64,000 nucleotides of DNA, taken from contig JAUIJZ010000002.1 in assembly GCA_030430715.1 (NCBI GenBank), positions 1-64,000 of the forward strand, given 5' to 3'. Shown here piece after piece: positions 8,132 through 16,852 of the stretch. The notes beneath the pieces were generated by a model. The model worked only from the letters and a program-made list of their open reading frames with translations, searched no databases and had not been told where the DNA came from. Position 1 is the stretch's first letter, and every line of letters begins with the position of its first letter. The stretch is from Alphaproteobacteria bacterium. GTDB lineage: Bacteria; Pseudomonadota; Alphaproteobacteria; Caulobacterales; Aquidulcibacteraceae. A program made the translations under genes and the position numbers.

Positions 8132-9607
8132 ATGGCGATGATCCCCCGCTTAGAGCTGCGCCAGGGCCAGGCCCTGGTGATGACGCCGCAGCTGCAGCAA
8201 GCGATCAAGCTGCTGCAACTCTCGAATTTCGAGCTGCAGGAATTCGTCGAAGGTGAACTTGAGCGCAACCCGCTGCTGGAGCGCGAGGAAAACAGCGCCG
8301 AGGCTCAAACGAAAGAAAGCGGAGACGCCGAAGCGCTCGAATTCGAAAGCGGCACGACGCCGGCCGAAGCAGATCTCGATGTGAGCGTCGCCGATCTCGC
8401 GCCCGACCTTTCGCAAAACGAATTAGCCGAAGCCGGGGCCGCCCCGCTGACGGATTGGTCGAAGGCCGGTTCAGGCAAAAGCTTTGACGATCTGCCCGGC
8501 ATCGAAGACTCGCTGTCCGAAGACATCAATCTGTCCGATCATCTCGACGCGCAGCTCACCCAAGCCGGCCTGACGCCCGTGCAGCGCATAATCGGCGCGG
8601 CGCTGATCGATCAGCTCGATGATTGGGGCTATATGCGCGGCGACACGCGCGAAATCGCCGATCAATTGGGCGCGGATGAAGAAGAAGTGCTTGCGGTGCT
8701 CGCCATCTGCCAAGGCTTCGAACCGACCGGCGTGATGGCGCGCAACATTCCCGAATGTCTTGCGCTGCAATTGAAAGAGCGCAACCGCCTCGATCCGGCG
8801 ATGGAAAAGCTGCTCGCCAATCTCGATCTGATGGCGAAAGGCCATATGGAGCGGCTGCAGGCCGCGTGCGGCGTCGACCGTGAAGATCTCGCCGAGATGA
8901 TCGCCGAAATCCGCGCGCTGACGCCCAAGCCCGGCGCGGCCTTCGGCGGCGCGCCAGTGCAAACCGTGGCGCCGGACGTCTATATCAAGCTTGGCCCAGA
9001 CGGCACGTGGATGGTGGAGCTCAATTCCGACACCATGCCGCGCGTGCTGATGAACCAGCGCTATTACGCCACCGTTTCAAAAACGGCCAAACGTGAAGAG
9101 GACAAAGCCTTTCTCACCGATTGCGCCGCCAATGCGTCATGGCTGGTGAAGAGCCTCGATCAGCGCGCCAGGACCATTCTCAAGGTCGCCCGCGAAATCG
9201 TGCGTCAGCAGGACGGCTTCTTCGCGCACGGCGTTGCGCATCTGCGCCCGCTGAATCTGAAAACGGTCGCGGCGGCGATCGACATGCACGAGAGCACCGT
9301 CTCGCGCGTGACCTCGAACAAATATCTCGCCTGCGCGCGCGGCGTATTTGAACTCAAATACTTCTTCACCGCCTCGATCGCCTCCGCCGATGGCGGCGAA
9401 GCTTATTCCGCTGAAGCCGTGCGCTATCAGATCAAGGGCCTGATCGAACACGAGCAGCCGCAGGAAATCTTGAGCGACGACCGCATCGTGGAAATCCTCA
9501 ACGAACGCGGCATCGACATCGCCCGCCGCACGGTCGCGAAGTATCGCGAAAGCCTGCGCATCCCCTCTTCGGTGGAGCGCAAGCGCAAGATCGCGCACGG
9601 GCTTTAG
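8132..9607 (+). CDS. rpoN: RNA polymerase sigma-54 factor
   Basis: MIPRLELRQGQALVMTPQLQQAIKLLQLSNFEL; RpoN box ARRTVAKYRE; C-terminal RESLRIPSSVERKRK. Confidence 0.97.
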   Translation: MAMIPRLELRQGQALVMTPQLQQAIKLLQLSNFELQEFVEGELERNPLLEREENSAEAQTKESGDAEALEFESGTTPAEADLDVSVADLAPDLSQNELAEAGAAPLTDWSKAGSGKSFDDLPGIEDSLSEDINLSDHLDAQLTQAGLTPVQRIIGAALIDQLDDWGYMRGDTREIADQLGADEEEVLAVLAICQGFEPTGVMARNIPECLALQLKERNRLDPAMEKLLANLDLMAKGHMERLQAACGVDREDLAEMIAEIRALTPKPGAAFGGAPVQTVAPDVYIKLGPDGTWMVELNSDTMPRVLMNQRYYATVSKTAKREEDKAFLTDCAANASWLVKSLDQRARTILKVAREIVRQQDGFFAHGVAHLRPLNLKTVAAAIDMHESTVSRVTSNKYLACARGVFELKYFFTASIASADGGEAYSAEAVRYQIKGLIEHEQPQEILSDDRIVEILNERGIDIARRTVAKYRESLRIPSSVERKRKIAHGL

Positions 9608-9622
9608 GCTGCCGGGATCATT

Positions 9623-9802
9623 ATGGCCGAACGTTTCGAACGCCACCGCCAGCCCTGGCGCCAGGACGAAATTCAGAAGCTGCACATGCTGGCCGGCAAG
9701 GGCATGTCGCTGAAAGCCATCGCCAAGGCGCTCACGCGCAGCGAAGAATCGGTCAAAGACCGCGCCAAGCTCGATAAGCTGACGATTTCGAAGCTGCGCT
9801 AA
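9623..9802 (+). CDS. Small HTH-like protein (59 aa), below ORF-track cutoff
   Basis: Own translation: MAERFERHRQPWRQDEIQKLHMLAGKGMSLKAIAKALTRSEESVKDRAKLDKLTISKLR; HTH-like GMSLKAIAKALTRSEESVKDRAK. Starts 16 nt after the rpoN stop. Confidence 0.6.
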   Translation: MAERFERHRQPWRQDEIQKLHMLAGKGMSLKAIAKALTRSEESVKDRAKLDKLTISKLR

Positions 9803-10458
9803 AACTCGACATCGAGTTCTTCCACGTCATCCGGCTCGGCCAACGCAGCTTTGATCCATTCCTGCATGAACGGCCATTCGGTGATGGTGCGGCAATAGGA
9901 TTGGCAGGCTTTATCGAGCTTCACATCATAGGTGATGAAGCGCGTTGTCACCGGCGCATACATCGCATCCGCCATGCTCGGCTCGCCGAACAGAAACGGC
10001 CCGCCAGAGTCCTCCAGACATTCGCGCCAGATTGCGGTGATGCGTTCGATATCAGGCCGTGCGCCAGCGAAGATCTTATATCCTGGATGCCGCGCCTTGA
10101 TGTTCATTGGCATGGCCGACCGCATGTTGGAAAAGCCAGAATGCATTTCTCCGCTAACGCTGCGGCAGTGCGCGCGCGCCTTGGCGTCGGCTGGCAATAA
10201 TTTCGCCTTGGGGCGAATCTCCGCCAGGTATTCCGCGATCGCCAGCGTGTCCCAAACCTTCACGCCCTCATGCTCCAAGCAAGGCACCTGGAAAGAGGGC
10301 GAAAGAAGAAGAAGCTCGGCCCGCGCCTCGGGATCGTCGGCCGGCAGCGTGCACTCTTCAAAATCGAGCCCGGCCATGCGGCAGAGCAGCCAGCCCCTGA
10401 GCGACCAGGAACCGTAATTTTTGCTCGCGATCGTCAAGGTCGCCTTTGTCATGGTCAT
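9799..10458 (-). CDS. Glutathione S-transferase family protein
   Basis: LTIASKNYGSWSLRGWLLCRMAGLDFEE, SPSFQVPCLEHEGVKVWDTLAIAEYLAE. Confidence 0.85.
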   Translation of the reverse strand: MTMTKATLTIASKNYGSWSLRGWLLCRMAGLDFEECTLPADDPEARAELLLLSPSFQVPCLEHEGVKVWDTLAIAEYLAEIRPKAKLLPADAKARAHCRSVSGEMHSGFSNMRSAMPMNIKARHPGYKIFAGARPDIERITAIWRECLEDSGGPFLFGEPSMADAMYAPVTTRFITYDVKLDKACQSYCRTITEWPFMQEWIKAALAEPDDVEELDVEF

Positions 10459-10572
10459 CCCCGCCTCATTTTGCATCGCCCTGCAGCCGCCGAGCATTCA
10501 AAGCACGCTTGGGCGAGGCCAACCCTCGCGCGCCTTCCTCCGAACCCATAGCGTTGCCGCAAAAGAAGGGAC

Positions 10573-11799
10573 GTGGAAGAGGTGCTCTACGACATCTACC
10601 AGGCTCAGACGGACCTTCTGCTGCCTTTCCGGGCAGCTGCGCGCACTGCGCAGGCGTCTTTGGGCTGGGTCAACGGAGAACCCGGTCATGCCCTGTTGCG
10701 GCGGTGGACCGCGACCCTTGAGCTCACGGACCGTTTCCGCCTGACCCACGAGCGTCCGCCCTTTGGCATAAGCGAAGTCGTCAGCGGCAATCAGACGGTC
10801 GAGGTGGTGGAAAAGCCGACGCTGCAAACACCGTTCGGCACACTGCTGCATTTCGAGAAACAAATGGAGACGCGCGGCCCACGCGTTCTCATCGTAGCGC
10901 CTCTATCGGGCCATTTCGCCACCCTCCTGCGCAACACGGTGCAAACCATGCTGCAGGATCACGATGTCTACATCACCGATTGGATGAACGCGCGCGACAT
11001 CCCCCTCAGCGCCGGGGAATTCCACTTCGCGGACTATATCGATCACGTCATCCAATTTCTGGAGCACATGGGGCCAGGCTCGCATGTGCTGGCGGTGTGC
11101 CAGCCATGCGTGCAAGTGCTTGCCGCGACCGCTCTGATGGCGGCGGACAAGCATCCCTGCCAGCCGCTGACCATGACGTTGATGGGCGGGCCCATCGATG
11201 TGCGGCTTTCGCCCACAACCGTGAACGCTTTGGCGTTCGACCATCCGATCGAGTGGTTCGAGCGTAATCTGATCGCTCATGTGCCCTGGCGTTATCCTGG
11301 CGCGGGGCGGCGGGTCTATCCCGGTTTTGTACAGCTCAATGCGTTCATGCAAATGAACATGGAGCGCCACGTCGAAGCGCATCGAAAGTTGCACGGGCAC
11401 CTCGCTCGGCACGAGATCGACGAAGCGAACAAAATCAGGGATTTTTACGACGAGTATTTCGCCGTGCTCGACCTCGCGGCGGAATTCTATCTCGAAACCG
11501 TGAGCATGGTTTTTCAGGACGCGCTGCTGGCGAAGGGCGAACTCACCCATCGCGGCAAGCCCGTTGACCCTTCGCGCATCCGGCGCACCGCCCTGCTCAC
11601 TGTCGAGGGCGAGCGCGATGATGTGTGCGCACTTGGGCAGACCGCAGCGGCGCACGACCTATGCACAAGCCTGCGCCCTTACCTCAAAAAGCATCATATG
11701 CAGACGGGCGTCGGTCATTACGGGCTGTTCAGCGGCAAGCGCTGGGAAAAGCAGATTTATCCGATCGTGCGCAACCTCATCCTCACCATGGAGCATTAA
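10573..11799 (+). CDS. phaZ: Intracellular polyhydroxyalkanoate depolymerase
   Basis: LVIAPLSGHFATLLRNTVQTMLQDHDVYITDWMNARDIPLSAGEFHFADYIDHVIQF; VCQPCVQVLAATALMA nucleophile-elbow-like region; HYGLFSGKRWEKQIYP. Confidence 0.9.
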   Translation: MEEVLYDIYQAQTDLLLPFRAAARTAQASLGWVNGEPGHALLRRWTATLELTDRFRLTHERPPFGISEVVSGNQTVEVVEKPTLQTPFGTLLHFEKQMETRGPRVLIVAPLSGHFATLLRNTVQTMLQDHDVYITDWMNARDIPLSAGEFHFADYIDHVIQFLEHMGPGSHVLAVCQPCVQVLAATALMAADKHPCQPLTMTLMGGPIDVRLSPTTVNALAFDHPIEWFERNLIAHVPWRYPGAGRRVYPGFVQLNAFMQMNMERHVEAHRKLHGHLARHEIDEANKIRDFYDEYFAVLDLAAEFYLETVSMVFQDALLAKGELTHRGKPVDPSRIRRTALLTVEGERDDVCALGQTAAAHDLCTSLRPYLKKHHMQTGVGHYGLFSGKRWEKQIYPIVRNLILTMEH

Positions 11800-11877
11800 G
11801 GCGCGTCGCCACGCGTCCACTTTGCTCTTTACGCCTCCGCACCGCCCCTTAAGAGAGAGGCAAATCGGGAGAGGCAC

Positions 11878-12924
11878 GTGACGCGCATTCGAAATCTTAT
11901 CGCACCTATTTTCGCGCTCTTGGCTGCAAGCGTGATCGCCGCGCCGGCCACGGCGCAGACAACGTCGATCGATGAAGCGCGCCTGCTCTCGCCGTTCGGC
12001 GAGCGCCCCGCCTTTTCTCCCGACGGCTCGCGCATCGCTTTCGTCGATAAAGCCTATGGCGACGCCTACGAGATCGAAATCGCGACCGGCCGTATTCGGA
12101 ACCTCACGGCGCACGTGCCGCATCAGGGCGTGCTGCGCATTCATTATCTTGAAAACGGCGATTATCTGATCCTGGCGCCGAAGCGTCATGTCGGCGCCAA
12201 TAGCCGCATCAATCTGGATCTCTTCGTGCTCGACCGGCGTCTGCGCACTGGCTTGCAACCGCTAGACCAAGGCGTTTTCGAAGGGGTGGCCATTGGACCG
12301 GACAATCTGATCGCATGGCAGCAATTGCCGGCAGGCCGAAGCTTGGAGCCCGGTCAAAGCTGGATCACCGCCTTCATGAGCGTGCAGTTCGAACATTATA
12401 CCGGCCGTATCGTCTATGAAGACGGCCGTCCGCGCATAGTCGACCGTCAGCTTGTCACCGCGCAGCCGCCGGAAGGCTGCGGCTTCTGGGAGGTGCAGGA
12501 CTTCCGCGATAACGGGCAGGAAGTCGTTTTCACCTGCGCCGGCGTCGGCCCTGGAGTGATGCCCGGCCCACGCAATATGGGCGTGTTCGGGCTCAACCTG
12601 CGCACCGAGCAACTCACGACCTATATCCCTCTGGGAGAGGATTATGTCGAAGTTGAAGGCCTCGCCCATGACGGCACCTGGGCCACCGTAGAGTGCAGCG
12701 AAGCGGATGGCGGCTTGCCCGCGCTCGACATTTGCCGGCTTGAACTTGTACCAAATGGGACATTGTCTCCGCTCGTGATCGGCACACAGCCTGGCACGCC
12801 GCGCGGCATCTCTAACTCGGTCGTGAGTCCGAATGGCCGTTGGATCGCCTTTCAGCGTTCCGATGTTGGCGTTGGCGAACCGGGTGAAGGCCAAGGCGTC
12901 TATCTGGCGCGCACGCCAGACTAG
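11878..12924 (+). CDS. Secreted TolB/PD40-like beta-propeller protein
   Basis: Signal peptide (IFALLAASVIAAPATAQ), ERPAFSPDGSRIAFVDK and SPNGRWIAFQRSD repeats. Confidence 0.65.
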   Translation: MTRIRNLIAPIFALLAASVIAAPATAQTTSIDEARLLSPFGERPAFSPDGSRIAFVDKAYGDAYEIEIATGRIRNLTAHVPHQGVLRIHYLENGDYLILAPKRHVGANSRINLDLFVLDRRLRTGLQPLDQGVFEGVAIGPDNLIAWQQLPAGRSLEPGQSWITAFMSVQFEHYTGRIVYEDGRPRIVDRQLVTAQPPEGCGFWEVQDFRDNGQEVVFTCAGVGPGVMPGPRNMGVFGLNLRTEQLTTYIPLGEDYVEVEGLAHDGTWATVECSEADGGLPALDICRLELVPNGTLSPLVIGTQPGTPRGISNSVVSPNGRWIAFQRSDVGVGEPGEGQGVYLARTPD

Positions 12925-13144
12925 TTCGTCACCCTGTCGCGGCGCCAATCCGGCGTTAACGCTGTGCGCACCTGCGAAGGGCGCGCAGGGCTCAGGAAAA
13001 TGAAAGTAATTCCTGTCACTTCAGCGCGCTTCACGCGTTGACCCTCCCCCATTGCGCGCCTACCTTTTTAAGGATCGGGAGGCGCCTTGAGGGGGCGGGG
13101 CCCGGTCCCGGGCGCCCGATCGAGAGAACTAGGAGGCTCCCTAT

Positions 13145-13747
13145 ATGCGGATACAAGTCGCCGGACGGCAAATGGATGTCGGCGAAGCGTTGCGCTCTCG
13201 TATCGAGAACGAACTGGCTAGCGGTGTCGGCAAATATTTCAGTCGCGCGACGGACGCAGTGGTCACGGTCGCCAAGAACGGCGGCACGGAGATCGAGGTG
13301 GATTGCGCCGTCCACTTATCCTCTGGAATTTCGTTGCAAACTCAAGGACATGGCGGTGATGCGCATAGCGCCTTCACCGACGCCATGGAGAAGCTGGAAA
13401 AACGCGTCCGGCGCTATAAACGGCGGCTGAAAAATCACCACGCCGACAACAAGCCCCCCCTTCCCGCAGAGAACGCCACAGCGTATGTGCTGGCGCCGTG
13501 GGAGGAGGAAGCCGAGGACGCTCCGGCGCCAAATGGGGCCGACGACGAAAGCCGGCCTCTTGTTATAGCCGAAACCACGGCGCCCTTACTCACCATGCCG
13601 GTGTCCATGGCGGTCATGCAGCTCGATTTCTCCGATAGTCCGGCGCTGCTTTTCCGTAACGCGAAACATGGCGGGCTTAACCTTGTCTATCGACGCGCCG
13701 ATGGAAACATCGGCTGGATTGATCCGGAGCGCACTGCCGCTCCTTGA
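13145..13747 (+). CDS. hpf: Ribosome hibernation promoting factor (long form)
   Basis: MRIQVAGRQMDVGEALRSRIENELASGVGKYF; C-terminal dimerisation domain SPALLFRNAKHGGLNLVYRRADGNIGWIDP; adjacent to ptsN. Confidence 0.93.
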   Translation: MRIQVAGRQMDVGEALRSRIENELASGVGKYFSRATDAVVTVAKNGGTEIEVDCAVHLSSGISLQTQGHGGDAHSAFTDAMEKLEKRVRRYKRRLKNHHADNKPPLPAENATAYVLAPWEEEAEDAPAPNGADDESRPLVIAETTAPLLTMPVSMAVMQLDFSDSPALLFRNAKHGGLNLVYRRADGNIGWIDPERTAAP

Positions 13748-13754
13748 AGTAGTC

Positions 13755-13780
13755 GGAACCAACCTAAGGTTCGCAACGTT
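13755..13780 (+). promoter_or_regulatory. Putative EcfG promoter of ptsN
   Basis: GGAAC (13755-13759) - 17 nt - CGTT (13777-13780); ptsN ATG at 13814. Confidence 0.6.
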
Positions 13781-13813
13781 GGCGCACGCGTCGCGCGCGC
13801 GAGCGGGGAGAAC

Positions 13814-14281
13814 ATGAACGATTTGAGCGATCTCATCGCGCCCGAAGCTATCGTGGCGCGCTTGGCTGCTAGCTCGCGCCGGCAAGCGCTGCATCAGCTT
13901 GCCGAAGTGCTGGGGCGCACAGAGGGCATTGACGCGCGCGCAGTGTTCGAAGGCGTGCTGATGCGCGAGCGCCTTTCCGGCACCGGCATGGGTGAAGGCA
14001 TCGCCATTCCGCACGCATCGGTCGAAGGCGTGAAGCGGCCCATGGGTGCGTTTGCACGGCTTGAGCCGCCGCATGATTTCGGCGCGCTCGACGGGCGCCC
14101 CTGCGATCTCGTGTTCATGCTGCTTTCGCCGCCTGAGCGTGGCGGCGACCATTTGAAAGCGCTCGCGCGTGTCGCGCGTTTCATGCGCCGCGCGGACATA
14201 CGTGAACGCTTGCGTGCGGCGCGTGGAGGCGACGAGCTTTACGCGCTGTTCAGCGGCGCGCTGCGCAGCGACGCCGCGTGA
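13814..14281 (+). CDS. ptsN: PTS IIA-like nitrogen regulatory protein PtsN
   Basis: LIAPEAIVARLAASSRRQALHQLAEVL, ERLSGTGMGEGIAIPHASVEGVKRPMGAFARLEPPHDFGALDGRPCDLVFMLL. Confidence 0.95.
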   Translation: MNDLSDLIAPEAIVARLAASSRRQALHQLAEVLGRTEGIDARAVFEGVLMRERLSGTGMGEGIAIPHASVEGVKRPMGAFARLEPPHDFGALDGRPCDLVFMLLSPPERGGDHLKALARVARFMRRADIRERLRAARGGDELYALFSGALRSDAA

Positions 14282-14288
14282 GCGGCCG

Positions 14289-14945
14289 ATGACGGCGCTC
14301 GACCGGCTGTTTTCTTATTTCCCGCTGCTCATGACAGCGGCCAGCCTTGCTGCCCTTGGCATTTTCGCGGCTTGGCCCTCGGGCTGGACGGTGCTGCTCG
14401 TGCTGTTCGTCGTCTATGTTGTACCACCTATCTTTCTACGCATCCTGTTTCGCTGGACCCCGCTGAAGCAGGGCATCACCTGCGTGGGCGATAAATTCTG
14501 CCCCTGGCTCGCGGCCCACCACATTCAGGCGTTCTACGACGCCCTGCCCTATCTGGAATCGCTGCTCCGCGTGATCCCCGGCTTCTATTCGCTATGGCTG
14601 CGCATGTGGGGATCGCGCGTCGGCTATGGCGTGGAATGGCCGGTGCGCATGGACGTTTTCGATCGCGATCTGATGGATATCGGCAATCGCGTCGTGTTTT
14701 CACGCGATGTCGAGCTTTACGCCCATGTACGTCAGAAGATGGAAGGCCAAGGCTCGCGCGTTCTGGTGCGGATGGTGCGCATTGGCGGCTACGCCTTTAT
14801 CGGCGCGGGCGCACGTATCGGCCCCGGCGCCAGCGTTCCGCACAATGCGAACGTGCCTGCGCTTGCAGTGGTTGATGTGAACGAAGCCTATGGCGAAGCC
14901 AAACGCCACCCGACCACAGAAGAAGCCGACTTCGCGCTAAACTAA
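14289..14945 (+). CDS. Membrane-associated hexapeptide-repeat (LbetaH) acyltransferase-like protein
   Basis: N-terminal TM segments; IGGYAFIGAGARIGPGASVPHNANVPALAVVD. Confidence 0.55.
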   Translation: MTALDRLFSYFPLLMTAASLAALGIFAAWPSGWTVLLVLFVVYVVPPIFLRILFRWTPLKQGITCVGDKFCPWLAAHHIQAFYDALPYLESLLRVIPGFYSLWLRMWGSRVGYGVEWPVRMDVFDRDLMDIGNRVVFSRDVELYAHVRQKMEGQGSRVLVRMVRIGGYAFIGAGARIGPGASVPHNANVPALAVVDVNEAYGEAKRHPTTEEADFALN

Positions 14946-16849
14946 GCTTCAGCTTCCAGCTTCGCCAACAGAACGCCTTCACTGACTTGCGCGCCAGCCT
15001 TCGCGTTGAGCTCGGCCAGCGTGCCGTCGAAAGGCGCCGTCAGCGTGTGCTCCATTTTCATCGCTTCGAGCACGAGGATGGGCTCGCCCTTTTTCAATTT
15101 CGCGCCCGCTTTGGCCGCGACAGAGACGATCTTGCCCGGCATGGGCGAAATAATCGCGCCATCGCCTGCCGCTGCATCGCCGCCCGCGGTTTCGCCGGTG
15201 TCGAGTGTGAACTCATAAACTTCGCCATGTTCGAACACGAGCATCGTATCGCCCGCGTGCTGCGGCCATGCATCGGGCATAGCAGCGGCATCGACCGTGA
15301 CGTTCTCGCCTTGGCAGCGCATGACGATGCGCGCGGAAGCCGGCGCGTTCAGCCGGAAGCCATGCAGCGCAGACCAAGGCGAATAGCGCGCGGACGGCGC
15401 ACCGAGACTTGGCGATGCCGTCGCGCGCATAAACCCGCCTGCGGCAAACGCCGCCGCCGCTTCGCTTGGCGCCGGCGTTGCGGTCAGTGTTTCGCCGCGC
15501 GCGCCGATCAAAGCAGTATCGACATCGCCGCTCTCGAAGCGCGGATCGCGCAGGCAGCGATAGATGAAGCCGGCATTGGTTTTCACCGGCCACACTTCAA
15601 CATCGCGCCATTCGCTCAGCATTTGCGCAATGGCTTCGTGGCGCGTCGGCGCGTGCATGATGATCTTGGCGATCATCGGATCGTAGAACGGCGTCACCTC
15701 ATCGCCCTGCTCGACCGCGGAATCCACGCGCGCATGATCACCGCGCAGCGTCGGCAGTTTGAGGATTTTGAGCGGGCCGGTGCTGGGCAGAAAACCTGCG
15801 GCGGTGTTTTCCGCATAGAGCCGCGCTTCGATGGCGTGGCCGTTGATCTTCAGTTCGCCCTGGCGGCGCGGCAGTTCTTCACCGCTGGCGACGCGCAATT
15901 GCCACTCGACCAGATCCTGACCAGTGATCTCTTCCGTCACCGGATGCTCGACCTGCAGGCGCGTGTTCATTTCCATGAACCAGATGCGGTCGCCTTTAAG
16001 GCCCTCGCTGGCATCGGCGATGAATTCCACCGTGCCGGCGCCGACATAATTCACCGCTTTGGCCGCAAGCACCGCCGCATCGGTGACGGCCTTGCGCGCC
16101 GCTTCGCTCATGCCCGGCGCGGGCGCTTCTTCGATCACCTTCTGGTGGCGCCGTTGCAGCGAACAATCGCGTTCAAACAGATGTACGACATTGCCATGCG
16201 TATCGCCGAACACCTGCACTTCGATATGACGCGGACGCTGCACATACATTTCCAGCAGCACGCGGTCATCGCCGAACGACGCCGCCGCTTCACGCTTGGC
16301 CGATTGCAACGCGGCTTTGAACTCAGCCGCCTTCTCGACCTTGCGCATGCCCTTGCCGCCGCCGCCGGCAACCGCCTTGATCAGAACCGGATAGCCGATC
16401 TTGTCGGCCTCTTCCTGCAAACGCCCTTCGCTCTGATCTTCGCCGAGATAGCCCGGCGTTGTCGGCACGCCCGCTTCGGCCATGAGCTTTTTCGCGGCGT
16501 CTTTCAGACCCATCGCGCGGATTGAATCCGGCTGAGGCCCAATCCAAATCAGACCGGCCTTGATCACCGCTTCGGCAAATTCGGCGTTTTCGGAGAGAAA
16601 GCCGTAGCCCGGATGGATCGCCTCGGCGCCGGTTTGCTTGGCGGCGGCGATAATCTTCTCGCCGCGCAGATAGCTCTCCTTGGCGGCATTGGGGCCGATA
16701 TGCACGGCCTCATCGGCTTCGCGCACATGGAGCGATTTCGCGTCGGCGTCGGAATAGACGGCAATCGTACGCACGCCGAGACGCTTGGCAGTGCGAATAA
16801 CGCGGCGCGCGATCTCGCCGCGATTTGCGATAAGGACGGATTTTAGCAT
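14942..16849 (-). CDS. mccA: Methylcrotonyl-CoA (acyl-CoA) carboxylase biotin-containing alpha subunit
   Basis: MLKSVLIANRGEIARRVIRTAKRLG; GGGGKGMRKV; EMNTRLQVEHPVTE; biotinyl site LEAMKMEHTLTAP; in operon with ivd and mccB. Confidence 0.93.
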   Translation of the reverse strand: MLKSVLIANRGEIARRVIRTAKRLGVRTIAVYSDADAKSLHVREADEAVHIGPNAAKESYLRGEKIIAAAKQTGAEAIHPGYGFLSENAEFAEAVIKAGLIWIGPQPDSIRAMGLKDAAKKLMAEAGVPTTPGYLGEDQSEGRLQEEADKIGYPVLIKAVAGGGGKGMRKVEKAAEFKAALQSAKREAAASFGDDRVLLEMYVQRPRHIEVQVFGDTHGNVVHLFERDCSLQRRHQKVIEEAPAPGMSEAARKAVTDAAVLAAKAVNYVGAGTVEFIADASEGLKGDRIWFMEMNTRLQVEHPVTEEITGQDLVEWQLRVASGEELPRRQGELKINGHAIEARLYAENTAAGFLPSTGPLKILKLPTLRGDHARVDSAVEQGDEVTPFYDPMIAKIIMHAPTRHEAIAQMLSEWRDVEVWPVKTNAGFIYRCLRDPRFESGDVDTALIGARGETLTATPAPSEAAAAFAAGGFMRATASPSLGAPSARYSPWSALHGFRLNAPASARIVMRCQGENVTVDAAAMPDAWPQHAGDTMLVFEHGEVYEFTLDTGETAGGDAAAGDGAIISPMPGKIVSVAAKAGAKLKKGEPILVLEAMKMEHTLTAPFDGTLAELNAKAGAQVSEGVLLAKLEAEA

Positions 16850-16852
16850 GGA

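Noticed and set aside
14987-16525. 512-aa antisense ORF opposite mccA
   Set aside because: Arg/His/Ala-rich shadow ORF typical of high-GC codon bias; the opposite strand encodes a clear biotin carboxylase.
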